A stretch of 33,737 nucleotides of DNA from an uncultured Eubacteriales bacterium. GTDB lineage: Bacteria > Bacillota > Clostridia > Oscillospirales > Acutalibacteraceae. The notes beneath the pieces were generated by a model that was given only the letters and a program-made list of their open reading frames with translations, was not told the DNA's origin and did no database searches. The stretch covers positions 1 to 33,737 of the forward strand of contig CATONX010000024.1 in the NCBI GenBank assembly GCA_951801675.1. Direction: 5' to 3'. Shown piece after piece: positions 1-8,216 of the stretch. The translations under genes and the position numbers were made by a program. How positions within the stretch are numbered: the stretch's first letter is position 1; the number at the start of each line of letters is the position of its first letter.

Positions 1-1131
1 ACCACTATAATAAAGTTTTGTGTAAGGTTCAAATTCAGTACGCAGTCTATTTTGAGTTGTGTCATTGCTACGCAGATCGGCAGGCAAAATTTCATTTTGC
101 TTGTTATTGTTATTTATAATATCATCAATGATGTCTGCTTGATTACAAACAATGAATCGAATAGGCACCCAAGCATCTTTTAATGTTTCAACGGTGCTTA
201 TAGCACCTGTTGTTTGTGCGCCGTTAATAATCGTAATTCCAGAGATTGATAATGTTTTCTCGCCGGCAGTTTCGTTTACCACATAGTTATTTACTAAAGC
301 GGTAATCCCATTATTGTACGCCCAAAAATTATTCGGCTGTTGATCTACAGTTTCCTTGATGCCAAGGTTAATCTTATTCTTCTTTTTGCCAGAACCTAAA
401 TAAGTTCTTGGGTTTCCGGAAAACAGATCATCACTGTATGTAGTGTAGATTTGCTTCAACCATTTTGCAGAGACAGCTGTTACAAATGCCTTCCATTTTT
501 CTCCAACTAATTCAAATCCAACCTTAGGGGTTTCTACAGCAAAAGTATCAGTTATTGTAATCTGCTTGCTTGCAGCATTATACCATTTTTCTATGGTTTC
601 GTTTCCAACTTCAACAGCAAAAACATCTACTTCATGATTAGGAAAAGTCGATTTTACCAATGCGCGAGCACTCGTCTGCATTGTGATGAGTTCTTCTTTG
701 ATGTTAGGATTGTTACATTCATTTAAGTTATGAACATACCAAAAATAAATTGTACTAACGGAGTTATTCTCGATGGATGTTTGAAGCAATCTAACCTGCT
801 CTCTAATTTGTTCAGGTACATCATCAGGAACTTGAGAAAACACCCATGCAGAGGCAGTGTTTAAATCACTTGCTTTATTGCCAGGTGCGAGATCACTATC
901 TTGGGGATTCTGCCGCATATAACCTTGTGCTATAACGGCAACCCCTGTATCCTGATCCACATAAATCAAATCGCATTTTTTATCATCTCCGCCATCTGTT
1001 AAAGCATCACTTGCCGTAGCAACTATATCTGAAAGTTCAAATCTTAGTTGTAATGCATATAACATCAGCGCGTTATTCCCATATCGAGAAGTTAGATCTG
1101 TTCGTGCTTGAAAATCAGCTAAATAATTCAT
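1..1131 (-). CDS. AIPR-family abortive infection protein (3' end outside window)
   Basis: The gene runs off the left edge; the first 377 codons are visible. It starts at an ATG preceded by a clear AAGGTGAG ribosome site. The centre of the visible part carries the AIPR (abortive infection phage resistance) signature: GNPRTYLG near residue 239, NNFWAYNNGITAL near 267 and INGAQTT near 302, followed by an Asn-rich NNNNKQNE stretch. The N-terminus has a restriction-nuclease-like pattern (GGDDKKCDLIYVD at 47-59, then VIAQGY at 66-71). As I recall the family, the second element usually reads Q-x-K, so the lysine appears to be replaced. It lies 19 bases after the endonuclease stop, so it should be the last gene of the restriction-modification operon. 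AIPR proteins are known phage-defence components; the exact activity here is not shown. Confidence 0.85.
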   Translation of the reverse strand, partial: MNYLADFQARTDLTSRYGNNALMLYALQLRFELSDIVATASDALTDGGDDKKCDLIYVDQDTGVAVIAQGYMRQNPQDSDLAPGNKASDLNTASAWVFSQVPDDVPEQIREQVRLLQTSIENNSVSTIYFWYVHNLNECNNPNIKEELITMQTSARALVKSTFPNHEVDVFAVEVGNETIEKWYNAASKQITITDTFAVETPKVGFELVGEKWKAFVTAVSAKWLKQIYTTYSDDLFSGNPRTYLGSGKKKNKINLGIKETVDQQPNNFWAYNNGITALVNNYVVNETAGEKTLSISGITIINGAQTTGAISTVETLKDAWVPIRFIVCNQADIIDDIINNNNKQNEILPADLRSNDTTQNRLRTEFEPYTKLYYSG

Positions 1132-1150
1132 ATTCTCACCTTTTCTACAA

Positions 1151-2818
1151 TTAGCATCGTGATGCAACAACCTGCGAGATAGCGTTTTTCCAAGCGGGAG
1201 CTTCGCAGGTATGACGATATTTTTCACACTCGGTCATAAGATCGATTACTTGTCTTGGTGTAGCGTTTCCAGAAGAGAAAATTGCTTTAAAGAATGAACT
1301 AAATTGTGCCAGAGTGAAAGGCACTATATGTAGTTCCATACGCTCATCTTCTCTCGTGTACCATACGCCAATACGAAAAGTCTCAGCGGTGTTAGAATCA
1401 ATCCGGTTAGCAACAAACAATCCATAAACAGGTTTGTTATATTGTTGCATTAAATCGGCAACATGCCGACGAACTGGCTCACCCTCCATTGCTTCTTGAC
1501 GAGAACTTTCGGATAAAGTAACCTCAATTACGATCACGCAATCCTCAAATTCTGCAATCAAATCAGGGCCGTTACCCGGAGCGGTGCTTACAGGCATAAA
1601 GTCCTGGTCAATCTTAAAACGACGAACTTCGTATGGTTTGTTAGCCAATGTGTCAATTGCCAAGAAAGCTCTCCACAAACTCCATTCTAAATAAGCTGGT
1701 GCTTCTGCACGGGGGATTTTAATTTCAACCTCGTCGTTTAGTTTCATTCGATCTTTGCGAGATGCAATCAAATCCATATACGCTGCAATTTCTTGCCAAT
1801 TATCTGCTTGTTCCAATGCATACTGTTCTTCTTTTTTCTCAGCTATAAGTTCTTCGACTTCATAGCGAATTTGATTGATTTGCGCCGGAGTATCAAGAGG
1901 TTTCCCAAATACGGAATAGGCAATCCCATAATGGTGCGCTTGATTCAACAAATCCTCAAGAACTTGATAGGCAACGGTTGCATTGTCTGTCGGTAATTCT
2001 GTCCCGTTACAAAGAGATTGATACAACTCAATTGTAGGTTTATTCGACAAAAGTTCTTGTGTCAACGCAATTGCCAAAGTGTGTTTTTCCGGAACAAGTG
2101 CTATTCCTTTCCCCTTAGAATGCACCATGCCTGTTGCTTTTAAGTACCGGATATTCATGTCCGCATAATCAATAAAGGTGTGCGGTTTGCATCCAAGATC
2201 TTCTGCTCCTTGATCGTACACAGAACGATCAAAAAGACGTTTTCGTTCTGCATTGTTTCGACGTCTTCTCAAATCAAGAATGCGATCAACAGTTTCTGAA
2301 AGACCGTCTAATGGGGTTGTGGTTTGAACAATAACAGCCATTTCGATGAAACTGACTGCTGCTTCTTCGCCCCTTTGTTCGAGTTCTAATAGAAGAGCTA
2401 ATGTCCAGCACAGCGGAGAAAAAGTATGATAATCAGCTTCTTCTAAGGGGGTTGCCATGGCTCTGAGGTAGCACTCTTGCATCGCAGCAACTGTTTCAGC
2501 ACGAATTAAATCCCATCCAGCAGGAGTAATAAAATCCACTTGTTCAATAATATTTTGAGCAACACCTAATGTTCTGCGCAAATCGGGATAAATAAAACCG
2601 AGTTTTCCCATTGCAGAACGCCATTTTCGTCCAACACTGTTTGTGGCATCTTCTCCAAGCGACACTACACCGCTATTCCCCAGCAATTTACGAAATGCGA
2701 TATCCCCTTCGCCTTTTCGTATATTACCTTGTATTCCAGAGGTTGAGTAAGCAACGAGACCGTCTCTTATTCTCATAGCACTTCTCACAGAAGTATTGCC
2801 GAGTTGCCAAAAGCCCAT
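1151..2818 (-). CDS. Type IIS restriction endonuclease, AlwI / BstNBI-like
   Basis: A protein of about 555 residues that I align by eye with the AlwI, PleI/MlyI and Nt.BstNBI (BspD6I) group, which cut or nick a few bases to one side of a short asymmetric site. The N-terminus has the AlwI-type WQLGNTSVRSAMRIRDGL and GDIAFRKLL elements. The C-terminal PD-(D/E)xK-like nuclease region has GNGPD (about 415-419), IEVT (about 431-434) and EPVRRH (about 447-452), matching GNQPD, GEVT and EPVTRH of Nt.BstNBI. I chose the ATG with GGAGG seven bases upstream; an in-frame TTG at 2836 overlaps the methyltransferase stop but lacks a well-placed ribosome site. It is co-transcribed behind its cognate methyltransferase. 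Whether it cuts both strands or nicks one cannot be read from the sequence. Confidence 0.85.
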   Translation of the reverse strand: MGFWQLGNTSVRSAMRIRDGLVAYSTSGIQGNIRKGEGDIAFRKLLGNSGVVSLGEDATNSVGRKWRSAMGKLGFIYPDLRRTLGVAQNIIEQVDFITPAGWDLIRAETVAAMQECYLRAMATPLEEADYHTFSPLCWTLALLLELEQRGEEAAVSFIEMAVIVQTTTPLDGLSETVDRILDLRRRRNNAERKRLFDRSVYDQGAEDLGCKPHTFIDYADMNIRYLKATGMVHSKGKGIALVPEKHTLAIALTQELLSNKPTIELYQSLCNGTELPTDNATVAYQVLEDLLNQAHHYGIAYSVFGKPLDTPAQINQIRYEVEELIAEKKEEQYALEQADNWQEIAAYMDLIASRKDRMKLNDEVEIKIPRAEAPAYLEWSLWRAFLAIDTLANKPYEVRRFKIDQDFMPVSTAPGNGPDLIAEFEDCVIVIEVTLSESSRQEAMEGEPVRRHVADLMQQYNKPVYGLFVANRIDSNTAETFRIGVWYTREDERMELHIVPFTLAQFSSFFKAIFSSGNATPRQVIDLMTECEKYRHTCEAPAWKNAISQVVASRC

Positions 2819-2832
2819 TTCATTGCCTCCAA

Positions 2833-4722
2833 TCAATACCCAACAAACAGATACTCTTGTACAGAGTTCCGGTGGGTCTTTGCTTCACTTTGATTTCCGA
2901 AAGAGTATTTATAGTCAATCGGAATAACTTCTACGTGTTCTTTATACTTTGCCATAATAGCAACCATTTCATCCTGCGTGGGCTGGCTATTAGACGAATA
3001 TGAAACAACTAATATGCTATTTGCGAATTTCTTGAACAACTTATCAAACGCATCTGCAGCACCTTTTCGGGTGGAAAACGGTGTGGGATAAGATTTGAAT
3101 TTCTTCGTTTGAGTATGTTCCTGGATTTCTACACCTTTCCAATCACGAGCAAGTCCCTCAACAAAGTGGTATCTGCGGACGTACTCGTTATCAGACAAGG
3201 GGGAGTAATACGGAGGGTCAATATATACCAAATCCGCATCTTCTACTTTTAGATCCATTGCATCACCGTGTTTTGAATAATTAGTTTTTCCATTATCAAA
3301 CACAGCTTTATTTACTGCCTCAACAGCTTCAAGGAATTGCTGGGAAAGAGATTTCTTCAAATCTCGACGTCCATCATCATATCTGTGCCCCGTATAGGTG
3401 AAAATGCCACGAGGACGCTTTTTAGTGCAAGCTCTGATGAGAGCCGTCATAGCGATAGCCTGCTTATACGGGTCTTTCATTGCCGCAATATTCGTGCGGA
3501 GAGTGTCAATCAGATCGTTTTCTTCGTCAGAGTAGTATAATCCCTTGAAAGTATCCGCAACAAAGTGATCGGATTCTTTATGGGCAACGAGCAAAGCATT
3601 AGCTTCATCCAACGGCAACGTAACGTTATTGTTTTCCACCATTGCCTTAGTAAATGTTGCAGACATTGCCATATAGTCATTGCTGATAACTGCTTTACCT
3701 TGTGCTTTGAGCATATAACCAACAACGCCGGAACCGGAGAACAAATCAACAATGGTATTTACATTAAACTGGGAAACAACAGACCATATTTCAGAAAGCA
3801 GTTTGCTTTTTGAACCCATAAAACGAGTGGGAGGATATGCGGATACCTGTTGAGGCATTGGCTGAGGGTCAAGTTTCACCAAAGTCTGTTGCTTAGGTGG
3901 AATTGTTACAATGACATCTTCACCTTTTCTTGTGCTACCATTGCAGGAAATATGCCGCTTTGTTTGGATAACATCAATGGTAAACGGAGCATACAACTCG
4001 TGAACCAACGGATGATTTGAATTTGTCAAAATGATATGACAACCACGCTCCTGCAAGCGCATAATGATCTTTGCTAATTCAATGTGATCTTCTTCATAGA
4101 ACTGTTCTTTTGTATATCGTTTGAAATCAGCATATTCCGAGATCGGAAGATACGGGGGGTCAAGAAACACAAAGTCTCCCGGTTGTGCATAATGATCTAA
4201 CACAAGAAGATAATCCCCACAAATGATTTCAGCCTTTTTCAATGCTTCAGATGCTGCTTTCAAGCCATCTTCATCACAAATCTTGGGATTGGCATACTTT
4301 CCATACGGAACATTAAACTTGCCCTGCTTATTGACGCGGTACAGACCATTGAAGCACGTTCTGTTCAGAAAGATAGTACGTGCTGCTGCTTCAGCGTTGG
4401 GCAAATGAGTCCATTCCTGTTCTCTTACAGCATAAAACATTTCCGAAGTGTTTTCGTATTTTTTCAAATACTGAATGACTTCATCAACATTCATAGCTAC
4501 TTCCCGATACATATTGATAAGTTCGGGATTGCTATCTGCTATAATAGCATTTTCGGGTTGCAGAGCAAAAAACATTGCACCGCCGCCAAAGAAAGGTTCA
4601 ATGTATCTTCCATAAGATTGCGGAACCTTCGGAAGCAGATCAGCAAGCATTTGGGTTTTGCCGCCTGCCCATTTCAAAATTGGCTTAGCTGAATTGTTCA
4701 ACATCGTTCTGCATCCTTTCAT
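2833..4722 (-). CDS. Fused double N6-adenine DNA methyltransferase (D12 class, type IIS)
   Basis: Two complete D12-class (Dam-like) adenine methyltransferases in one polypeptide. Numbered from the internal Met at codon 7, domain 1 has KWAGGK (11-16), the SAM motif EPFFGGGA (36-43) and DPPY (182-185). Domain 2 has RFMGSK (294-299), the SAM motif DLFSGSG (320-326) and DPPY (496-499). A Pro/Gln-rich linker near 270-290 joins them. Such fusions are known from type IIS systems such as FokI, where each half methylates one strand of an asymmetric site; that is the inferred role here. The start overlaps the controller stop as ATGA. A second ATG at 4704 has AAAGGA nine bases upstream and is a good alternative. 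The gene directly precedes the endonuclease. Confidence 0.93.
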   Translation of the reverse strand: MKGCRTMLNNSAKPILKWAGGKTQMLADLLPKVPQSYGRYIEPFFGGGAMFFALQPENAIIADSNPELINMYREVAMNVDEVIQYLKKYENTSEMFYAVREQEWTHLPNAEAAARTIFLNRTCFNGLYRVNKQGKFNVPYGKYANPKICDEDGLKAASEALKKAEIICGDYLLVLDHYAQPGDFVFLDPPYLPISEYADFKRYTKEQFYEEDHIELAKIIMRLQERGCHIILTNSNHPLVHELYAPFTIDVIQTKRHISCNGSTRKGEDVIVTIPPKQQTLVKLDPQPMPQQVSAYPPTRFMGSKSKLLSEIWSVVSQFNVNTIVDLFSGSGVVGYMLKAQGKAVISNDYMAMSATFTKAMVENNNVTLPLDEANALLVAHKESDHFVADTFKGLYYSDEENDLIDTLRTNIAAMKDPYKQAIAMTALIRACTKKRPRGIFTYTGHRYDDGRRDLKKSLSQQFLEAVEAVNKAVFDNGKTNYSKHGDAMDLKVEDADLVYIDPPYYSPLSDNEYVRRYHFVEGLARDWKGVEIQEHTQTKKFKSYPTPFSTRKGAADAFDKLFKKFANSILVVSYSSNSQPTQDEMVAIMAKYKEHVEVIPIDYKYSFGNQSEAKTHRNSVQEYLFVGY

Positions 4723-4931
4723 TGTTTTGCCTCAACTGTGAGCTCCATAATGTCGCTTATATCACACTGCAATGCAGTACAAATCTTAACAAGAACATCT
4801 GTTGTGACATTCTCATTTTTTCCAAGCTTCGCCATTGAGGCATGACTTATACCTGCTGCGACACAAAGGTCTTTCTTCTTCATGTCTTTATCAATCAACA
4901 ATTTCCATAACTTTTTATAACTTACAGCCAT
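4719..4931 (-). CDS. Xre/Cro-type helix-turn-helix regulator, likely R-M controller
   Basis: A 70-residue protein that is essentially one Cro/C1-type helix-turn-helix domain; the recognition region is KKKDLCVAAGISHASMAKL followed by the typical VLVKICTALQCDISDIMEL. I chose the ATG with GAGG eight bases upstream rather than a GTG three codons earlier. It is the first gene of the operon and overlaps the methyltransferase start by four bases, which suggests translational coupling. Small Xre proteins in this position commonly control restriction-modification expression. The inverted TTCAG/CTGAA half-sites next to the promoter are the natural candidate operator, so autoregulation is inferred. Confidence 0.85.
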   Translation of the reverse strand: MAVSYKKLWKLLIDKDMKKKDLCVAAGISHASMAKLGKNENVTTDVLVKICTALQCDISDIMELTVEAKQ

Positions 4932-4993
4932 TTTCAACACCTCAACTACGTTTGTGTAATCGCTTCTAAAAAATCAAAAATCGATGAAATAAT

Positions 4994-5019
4994 TTCAGTG
5001 AACGCTGAATTATAATCAG
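4994..5019. promoter_or_regulatory. Candidate operator: spaced TTCAG/CTGAA half-sites
   Basis: TTCAG at 4994-4998 and CTGAA at 5005-5009 form an inverted repeat around a six-base centre. A further ATCAG-like half-site follows at 5015-5019, so three half-sites recur at about 11-base steps, one helical turn. They cover the -10 hexamer and the expected transcription start of the restriction-modification promoter, where a bound controller would block RNA polymerase. Confidence 0.5.
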
Positions 5020-5036
5020 TATAGCACATATTTCAA
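5009..5036 (-). promoter_or_regulatory. Promoter of the restriction-modification operon
   Basis: On the minus strand, TTGAAA (-35) and TATAAT (-10) are separated by 16 bases, about 70 bases upstream of the controller start. No other comparable promoter lies between the operon and the upstream terminator, so it should drive the controller, methyltransferase, endonuclease and AIPR genes together. Confidence 0.7.
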
Positions 5037-5074
5037 CTAATTACAAGACATTAATTGTTTTTTCAGAATTCTCA

Positions 5075-5116
5075 ATAAAAAATGACAGTACAGTCTTTAC
5101 ACCATACTGTCATTTT
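5075..5116 (-). terminator. Intrinsic terminator after the lipoprotein gene
   Basis: A 12-base perfect inverted repeat (AAAATGACAGTA with its complement, 14-base loop) is followed on the minus strand by a run of T. It lies about 75 bases after the lipoprotein stop and separates that unit from the restriction-modification promoter. Confidence 0.75.
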
Positions 5117-5191
5117 GCTTATCCTAATGGCGAACCTCTGCATCGAACCGCTATATCTGATGGGTGTTTTAAGCTAAAACTTATACTGTTT

Positions 5192-5902
5192 TTAAGCGTA
5201 GCCGATGTAAATAGCGTAGCAGTCGTTACCTGTAGTTTCTGCCCAGATCCACACATCAGTGATGTCCTCATCCTTTGCATAGCGTTCAAGTCGGCTTTGG
5301 ATATCTCTTTCGAGGTAAATGCAGTGTGCGCCTGCTCGGATAGGGTTGTCCCAACAGTCCACTGCTGTATCGCTCAGTACGAGTCCCTTGCTTTCGGCAT
5401 AGTTCCTTGCATAAGCGATCCAGTGGTTAATGTCGAAGGGAGCAAGATTTTCTGTAGGCTCTGGCTCAGTTACCTTCGGAGATTCCGTTTCGGCTTTTGA
5501 TTCATCCTTGGGCGGTTCAGTTTCCGTTGTTTCTTTTTCCGTAAGCTGCGGTGTTGTGCTTGCTACCGTTTCCTCAATCGGATGAGTAACCTTTTCTTTA
5601 GCGGTGCTTGTTGCAATCGTCGTTGTTTCTTCTGTTGGCTGTGTCGTTGTTGTAGACTCCGTGTTCGCCACTGTCAGCTCGGTTGCCTGATCCTCACTCT
5701 CGGTTGTGACAGGCGCTTTTTCTTTCTCTGCCGGCTGTACCACCGTCACAGGCGGTATTGTTTCGAGTGGTGTTTCTGTTATTACCGTTTCCGATATCGT
5801 GGTCGGCGGACTTTCTGTAGGAAGCGGTGCGGTGTTGCCACCGCATCCTACCATGCTCACGAGCACCCCACAGCAGAGAAGAAGGATTATTAGTTTTTTC
5901 AT
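5192..5902 (-). CDS. Ser/Thr/Pro/Glu-rich lipoprotein with small C-terminal domain, function unknown
   Basis: A 236-residue secreted protein. A basic-hydrophobic signal peptide ends in a lipobox (MVGC, Cys20), so it should be lipid-anchored. Residues about 22-155 are a low-complexity Thr/Glu/Pro/Ser linker, typical of a cell-wall-spanning stalk. The last 80 or so residues form a compact domain with INHWIAYARNYAESKG, two Cys (in VDCWDN and AHCIY) and a second pair further on (only GNDCY is visible), ending in YAIYIGYA. I know this kind of domain only from uncharacterised Clostridia accessory proteins and assign no function. The start overlaps the stop of the preceding small gene as ATGA, so the two are one transcription unit. 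Confidence 0.75.
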   Translation of the reverse strand: MKKLIILLLCCGVLVSMVGCGGNTAPLPTESPPTTISETVITETPLETIPPVTVVQPAEKEKAPVTTESEDQATELTVANTESTTTTQPTEETTTIATSTAKEKVTHPIEETVASTTPQLTEKETTETEPPKDESKAETESPKVTEPEPTENLAPFDINHWIAYARNYAESKGLVLSDTAVDCWDNPIRAGAHCIYLERDIQSRLERYAKDEDITDVWIWAETTGNDCYAIYIGYA

Positions 5903-6183
5903 ATATCATCCACCGTTTCTAACCCTTCCATCGCTTCAACCATTATTCTAACCGCAAGGATTAAGCCATCTTTGAATGCATCTCGTTCGGTCAGTCCTGC
6001 AAGTTCGCTTTGGCAGTCTTTAAACTTTTCAAAGGTTTCTTTCTGCTGCTCAGTGAACGTTGCCGTTAGGCTTTCCTCGTTTTTGCATATGAACTTTACG
6101 AGTTGATTGACTCTCGAACCGCGTTTTATGTACCTTTCGTGCGGACTGATGTTGCCGTAGTATAAATCTTCAAGTGTTGTCAT
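5899..6183 (-). CDS. DUF6809-like small protein
   Basis: A 94-residue soluble protein beginning MTTLEDLYYGNISPHERYI and ending in an acidic helix (RIMVEAMEGLETVDDI). The N-terminal EDLYYGNI motif and the central ...FEKFKDCQSEL... helix resemble a family of small Firmicute proteins (DUF6809) that I recall as frequent in accessory regions; its function is unknown. I chose the ATG with GGAGG ten bases upstream over an upstream in-frame start. It is the first gene of a two-gene unit with the lipoprotein. Confidence 0.75.
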   Translation of the reverse strand: MTTLEDLYYGNISPHERYIKRGSRVNQLVKFICKNEESLTATFTEQQKETFEKFKDCQSELAGLTERDAFKDGLILAVRIMVEAMEGLETVDDI

Positions 6184-6324
6184 GTGAGTTGCACCTCCTT
6201 TTTGCAACACAAACACATACCACAACACTTTTCACAAGTCCAGCGATTTTCGAAATAAAATTCAAAAAAGCACCGCATTTCTGCGACACTTTCAATCGAG
6301 TTCACTTTTTTATAATCAAACAAT

Positions 6325-6365
6325 GCAAAAGACAGCATAGCCATCATAGACTATGCTGCCTTTTT
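6325..6365. terminator. Hairpin terminator between the ACT gene and the AT-rich island
   Basis: CAGCATAG (6333-6340) and CTATGCTG (6351-6358) form an eight-base stem flanked by AAAAG on the left and TTTTT on the right, so it can act on either strand. It lies about 80 bases after the ACT gene stop and marks the junction between GC-rich core and AT-rich accessory DNA. Confidence 0.6.
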
Positions 6366-6441
6366 CTGTTATCCTATTCGGTTTTCGTTTTCTCCGTTAA
6401 GGACATCACGCTTTTGCTTGGGGGCCTTCTTTTATCTGCCG

Positions 6442-6873
6442 TTACAGGTCGTAAATGTCCGACTGGGTCAAAATCGTAAAGTCAGCGTTTTTAAGCACCT
6501 CGATGGCCTTTTCGTTGTTCTCCACCCGGAGGATGACATAAGCCGTGCTGCCGCTGCGGCTGACAAAGGCGTACAGGTATTCGATGCTGATGTCCGCCCC
6601 GGAAAGGACCTTTACCGCCTCGGCGAATCCGCCGGGCTTGTCGGCGATGCCGATGGCGATGACGTTCGTCAGGGACACGGTCATCCCCTTGTCCCGCAGG
6701 GCCTTCACCGCCACGTCGGGGTTGTTGACAATGATGCGCAGAATGCCGAAATCGGTGGTGTCCGCCAAAGACAGGGCGCGGATGTCCACCTCATTTTCCG
6801 CTAAAATCTGGGTGATTTCCGCCAGACGGCCCTCTTTATTCTCCACAAAGATCGAAAGCTGCTTGATTTGCAT
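6442..6873 (-). CDS. Tandem ACT-domain protein of the aryl-acid operon
   Basis: A 143-residue protein made of two ACT modules: MQIKQLSIFVENKEGRLAEI starts the first, and NVIAIGIADKPGGFAEAVKVL the second. ACT modules bind amino acids and act as allosteric sensors. Stand-alone double-ACT proteins are commonly encoded next to phenylacetate-CoA ligase and indolepyruvate oxidoreductase genes, as here (12 bases after the ligase stop). An inferred role is sensing an aromatic amino acid or related ligand for this operon. It is the last gene of the operon, followed by a terminator. Confidence 0.85.
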   Translation of the reverse strand: MQIKQLSIFVENKEGRLAEITQILAENEVDIRALSLADTTDFGILRIIVNNPDVAVKALRDKGMTVSLTNVIAIGIADKPGGFAEAVKVLSGADISIEYLYAFVSRSGSTAYVILRVENNEKAIEVLKNADFTILTQSDIYDL

Positions 6874-6885
6874 GGAACACCCTCC

Positions 6886-8205
6886 TTAAAAATCTAGTTT
6901 CCGGTTGTCAATGACGTGCTTGGACTTGCCTTCGCTGCGGGCGATGGCCTTGGGTTCCACCAGCTTAATGTCGGCGGCGATGCCGAGCTTGGAGAGTACC
7001 GCGTTCTTGATGACCCGCTGGGTCTCCTCCAGCTTGCGCACCTGGTCGGAGAACATGGCGTCGGACATTTCCACTTGAATTTGCAGGGTGTCCAGGTTGT
7101 TGACCCGGTCTACCACCATCAGATAGTGAGGCGCGGTCAGGCCCAGCTCCATGAGCAGGTGCTCCACCTGGGACGGGAACACGTTGACGCCGCGGATGAT
7201 GAGCATGTCGTCGGTGCGGCCGGTGACCTTGGACATCTTGACCAGGGTACGTCCACAAGAGCATTTTGCCCGCGACAGCGAGCAGATATCCCGGGTACGG
7301 TACCGAATGAGAGGCAGCGCTTCCTTGAAGATGCAGGTGAACACCAGCTCGCCCGTCGCGCCCTCCGGCAGAACCTCGCCGGTATCGGGATCGATGATCT
7401 CGGGAAGGAACTGGTCCTCGTTGATGTGCATGCCGCTCTGCTCCTGGCATTCGAAGGACACGCCCGGGCCCATGATTTCCGAGAGGCCGTAGATGTCATA
7501 TGCCTTGATGTTCAAAAGCTTTTCGATTTCCCGGCGCATATGGTCGGTCCAGGGTTCCGCGCCGAAGATGCCCGCCCGCAGATGGGTGGACTTGGGGTCT
7601 ACGCCCATGTCCCGCATGGTTTCACCGATGTATAAGGCGTAAGACGGGGTACAGGCGATGATGTTGGAGCCAAAGTCCTGAATAATCTGAATCTGGCGCT
7701 TGGTATTGCCGGAGGAAACCGGGATAACGGTGGCGCCCAAAGCTTCGCCGCCCGCGTGCAGTCCTAGGCCGCCGGTAAAGAGGCCGTAGCCGTAAGAGAC
7801 GTGGATGTAATCCTCCTTGGTACCGCCTGCCGCCACGATGGCGCGGGCCGCATCCGTACCCCAGGCGTCCAGGTCCCGTCTGGTGTACCCCACCACCGTC
7901 TGCTTGCCGGTGGTGCCGGAGGACGCGTGAATACGGGCAAGCTCCGACTTAGGCGCGGCAAACAGGCCGTAAGGGAAGGTGTCCCGCAGGTCCTGCTTGG
8001 TGGTGAAGGGAAGACGGGAAAGATCGTCGAGGGACTTGATGTCGCTGGGCTTGACACCCATTTCATCAAATTTTTTGCGGTAGAAGGGGACGTTGTTGTA
8101 GACCCGGTAAACGGTGTCGATCAAACGGAAGGTTTGCAGCGCCCGCATCTGCTCCAGGGAATAGGTTTCTTCTTTGCTGAAATAGCGGTTTTCCATCGGA
8201 TTCAC
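6886..8205 (-). CDS. paaK: Phenylacetate-CoA ligase (first of two paralogs)
   Basis: A 439-residue AMP-forming ligase of the PaaK family, which converts an aryl acetate, CoA and ATP to aryl-acetyl-CoA. Visible features are the adenylation loop SSGTTGK (95-101), [10 protein letters not shown] (239-248), RYRTRDI (301-307), a Cys pair in CSCGRT (about 316-319), the hinge GRTDDML (329-335), and a C-terminal KSKHVID containing the likely catalytic lysine. The length fits the family. The GTG start is used; an ATG three codons later is possible. It follows iorB by 11 bases. The aryl acids are presumably produced by the neighbouring indolepyruvate oxidoreductase or taken up; the exact substrate is unknown. 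Confidence 0.9.
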   Translation of the reverse strand: MNPMENRYFSKEETYSLEQMRALQTFRLIDTVYRVYNNVPFYRKKFDEMGVKPSDIKSLDDLSRLPFTTKQDLRDTFPYGLFAAPKSELARIHASSGTTGKQTVVGYTRRDLDAWGTDAARAIVAAGGTKEDYIHVSYGYGLFTGGLGLHAGGEALGATVIPVSSGNTKRQIQIIQDFGSNIIACTPSYALYIGETMRDMGVDPKSTHLRAGIFGAEPWTDHMRREIEKLLNIKAYDIYGLSEIMGPGVSFECQEQSGMHINEDQFLPEIIDPDTGEVLPEGATGELVFTCIFKEALPLIRYRTRDICSLSRAKCSCGRTLVKMSKVTGRTDDMLIIRGVNVFPSQVEHLLMELGLTAPHYLMVVDRVNNLDTLQIQVEMSDAMFSDQVRKLEETQRVIKNAVLSKLGIAADIKLVEPKAIARSEGKSKHVIDNRKLDF

Positions 8206-8216
8206 ATCCCTTATCC

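Noticed and set aside
6916-7635. Long open frame antisense to the first paaK, and similar long antisense frames over asd, dapB, pyk, iorA and speA
   Set aside because: These are typical antisense frames of GC-rich genes. The opposite strand encodes well-supported enzymes, and the antisense products match no family.
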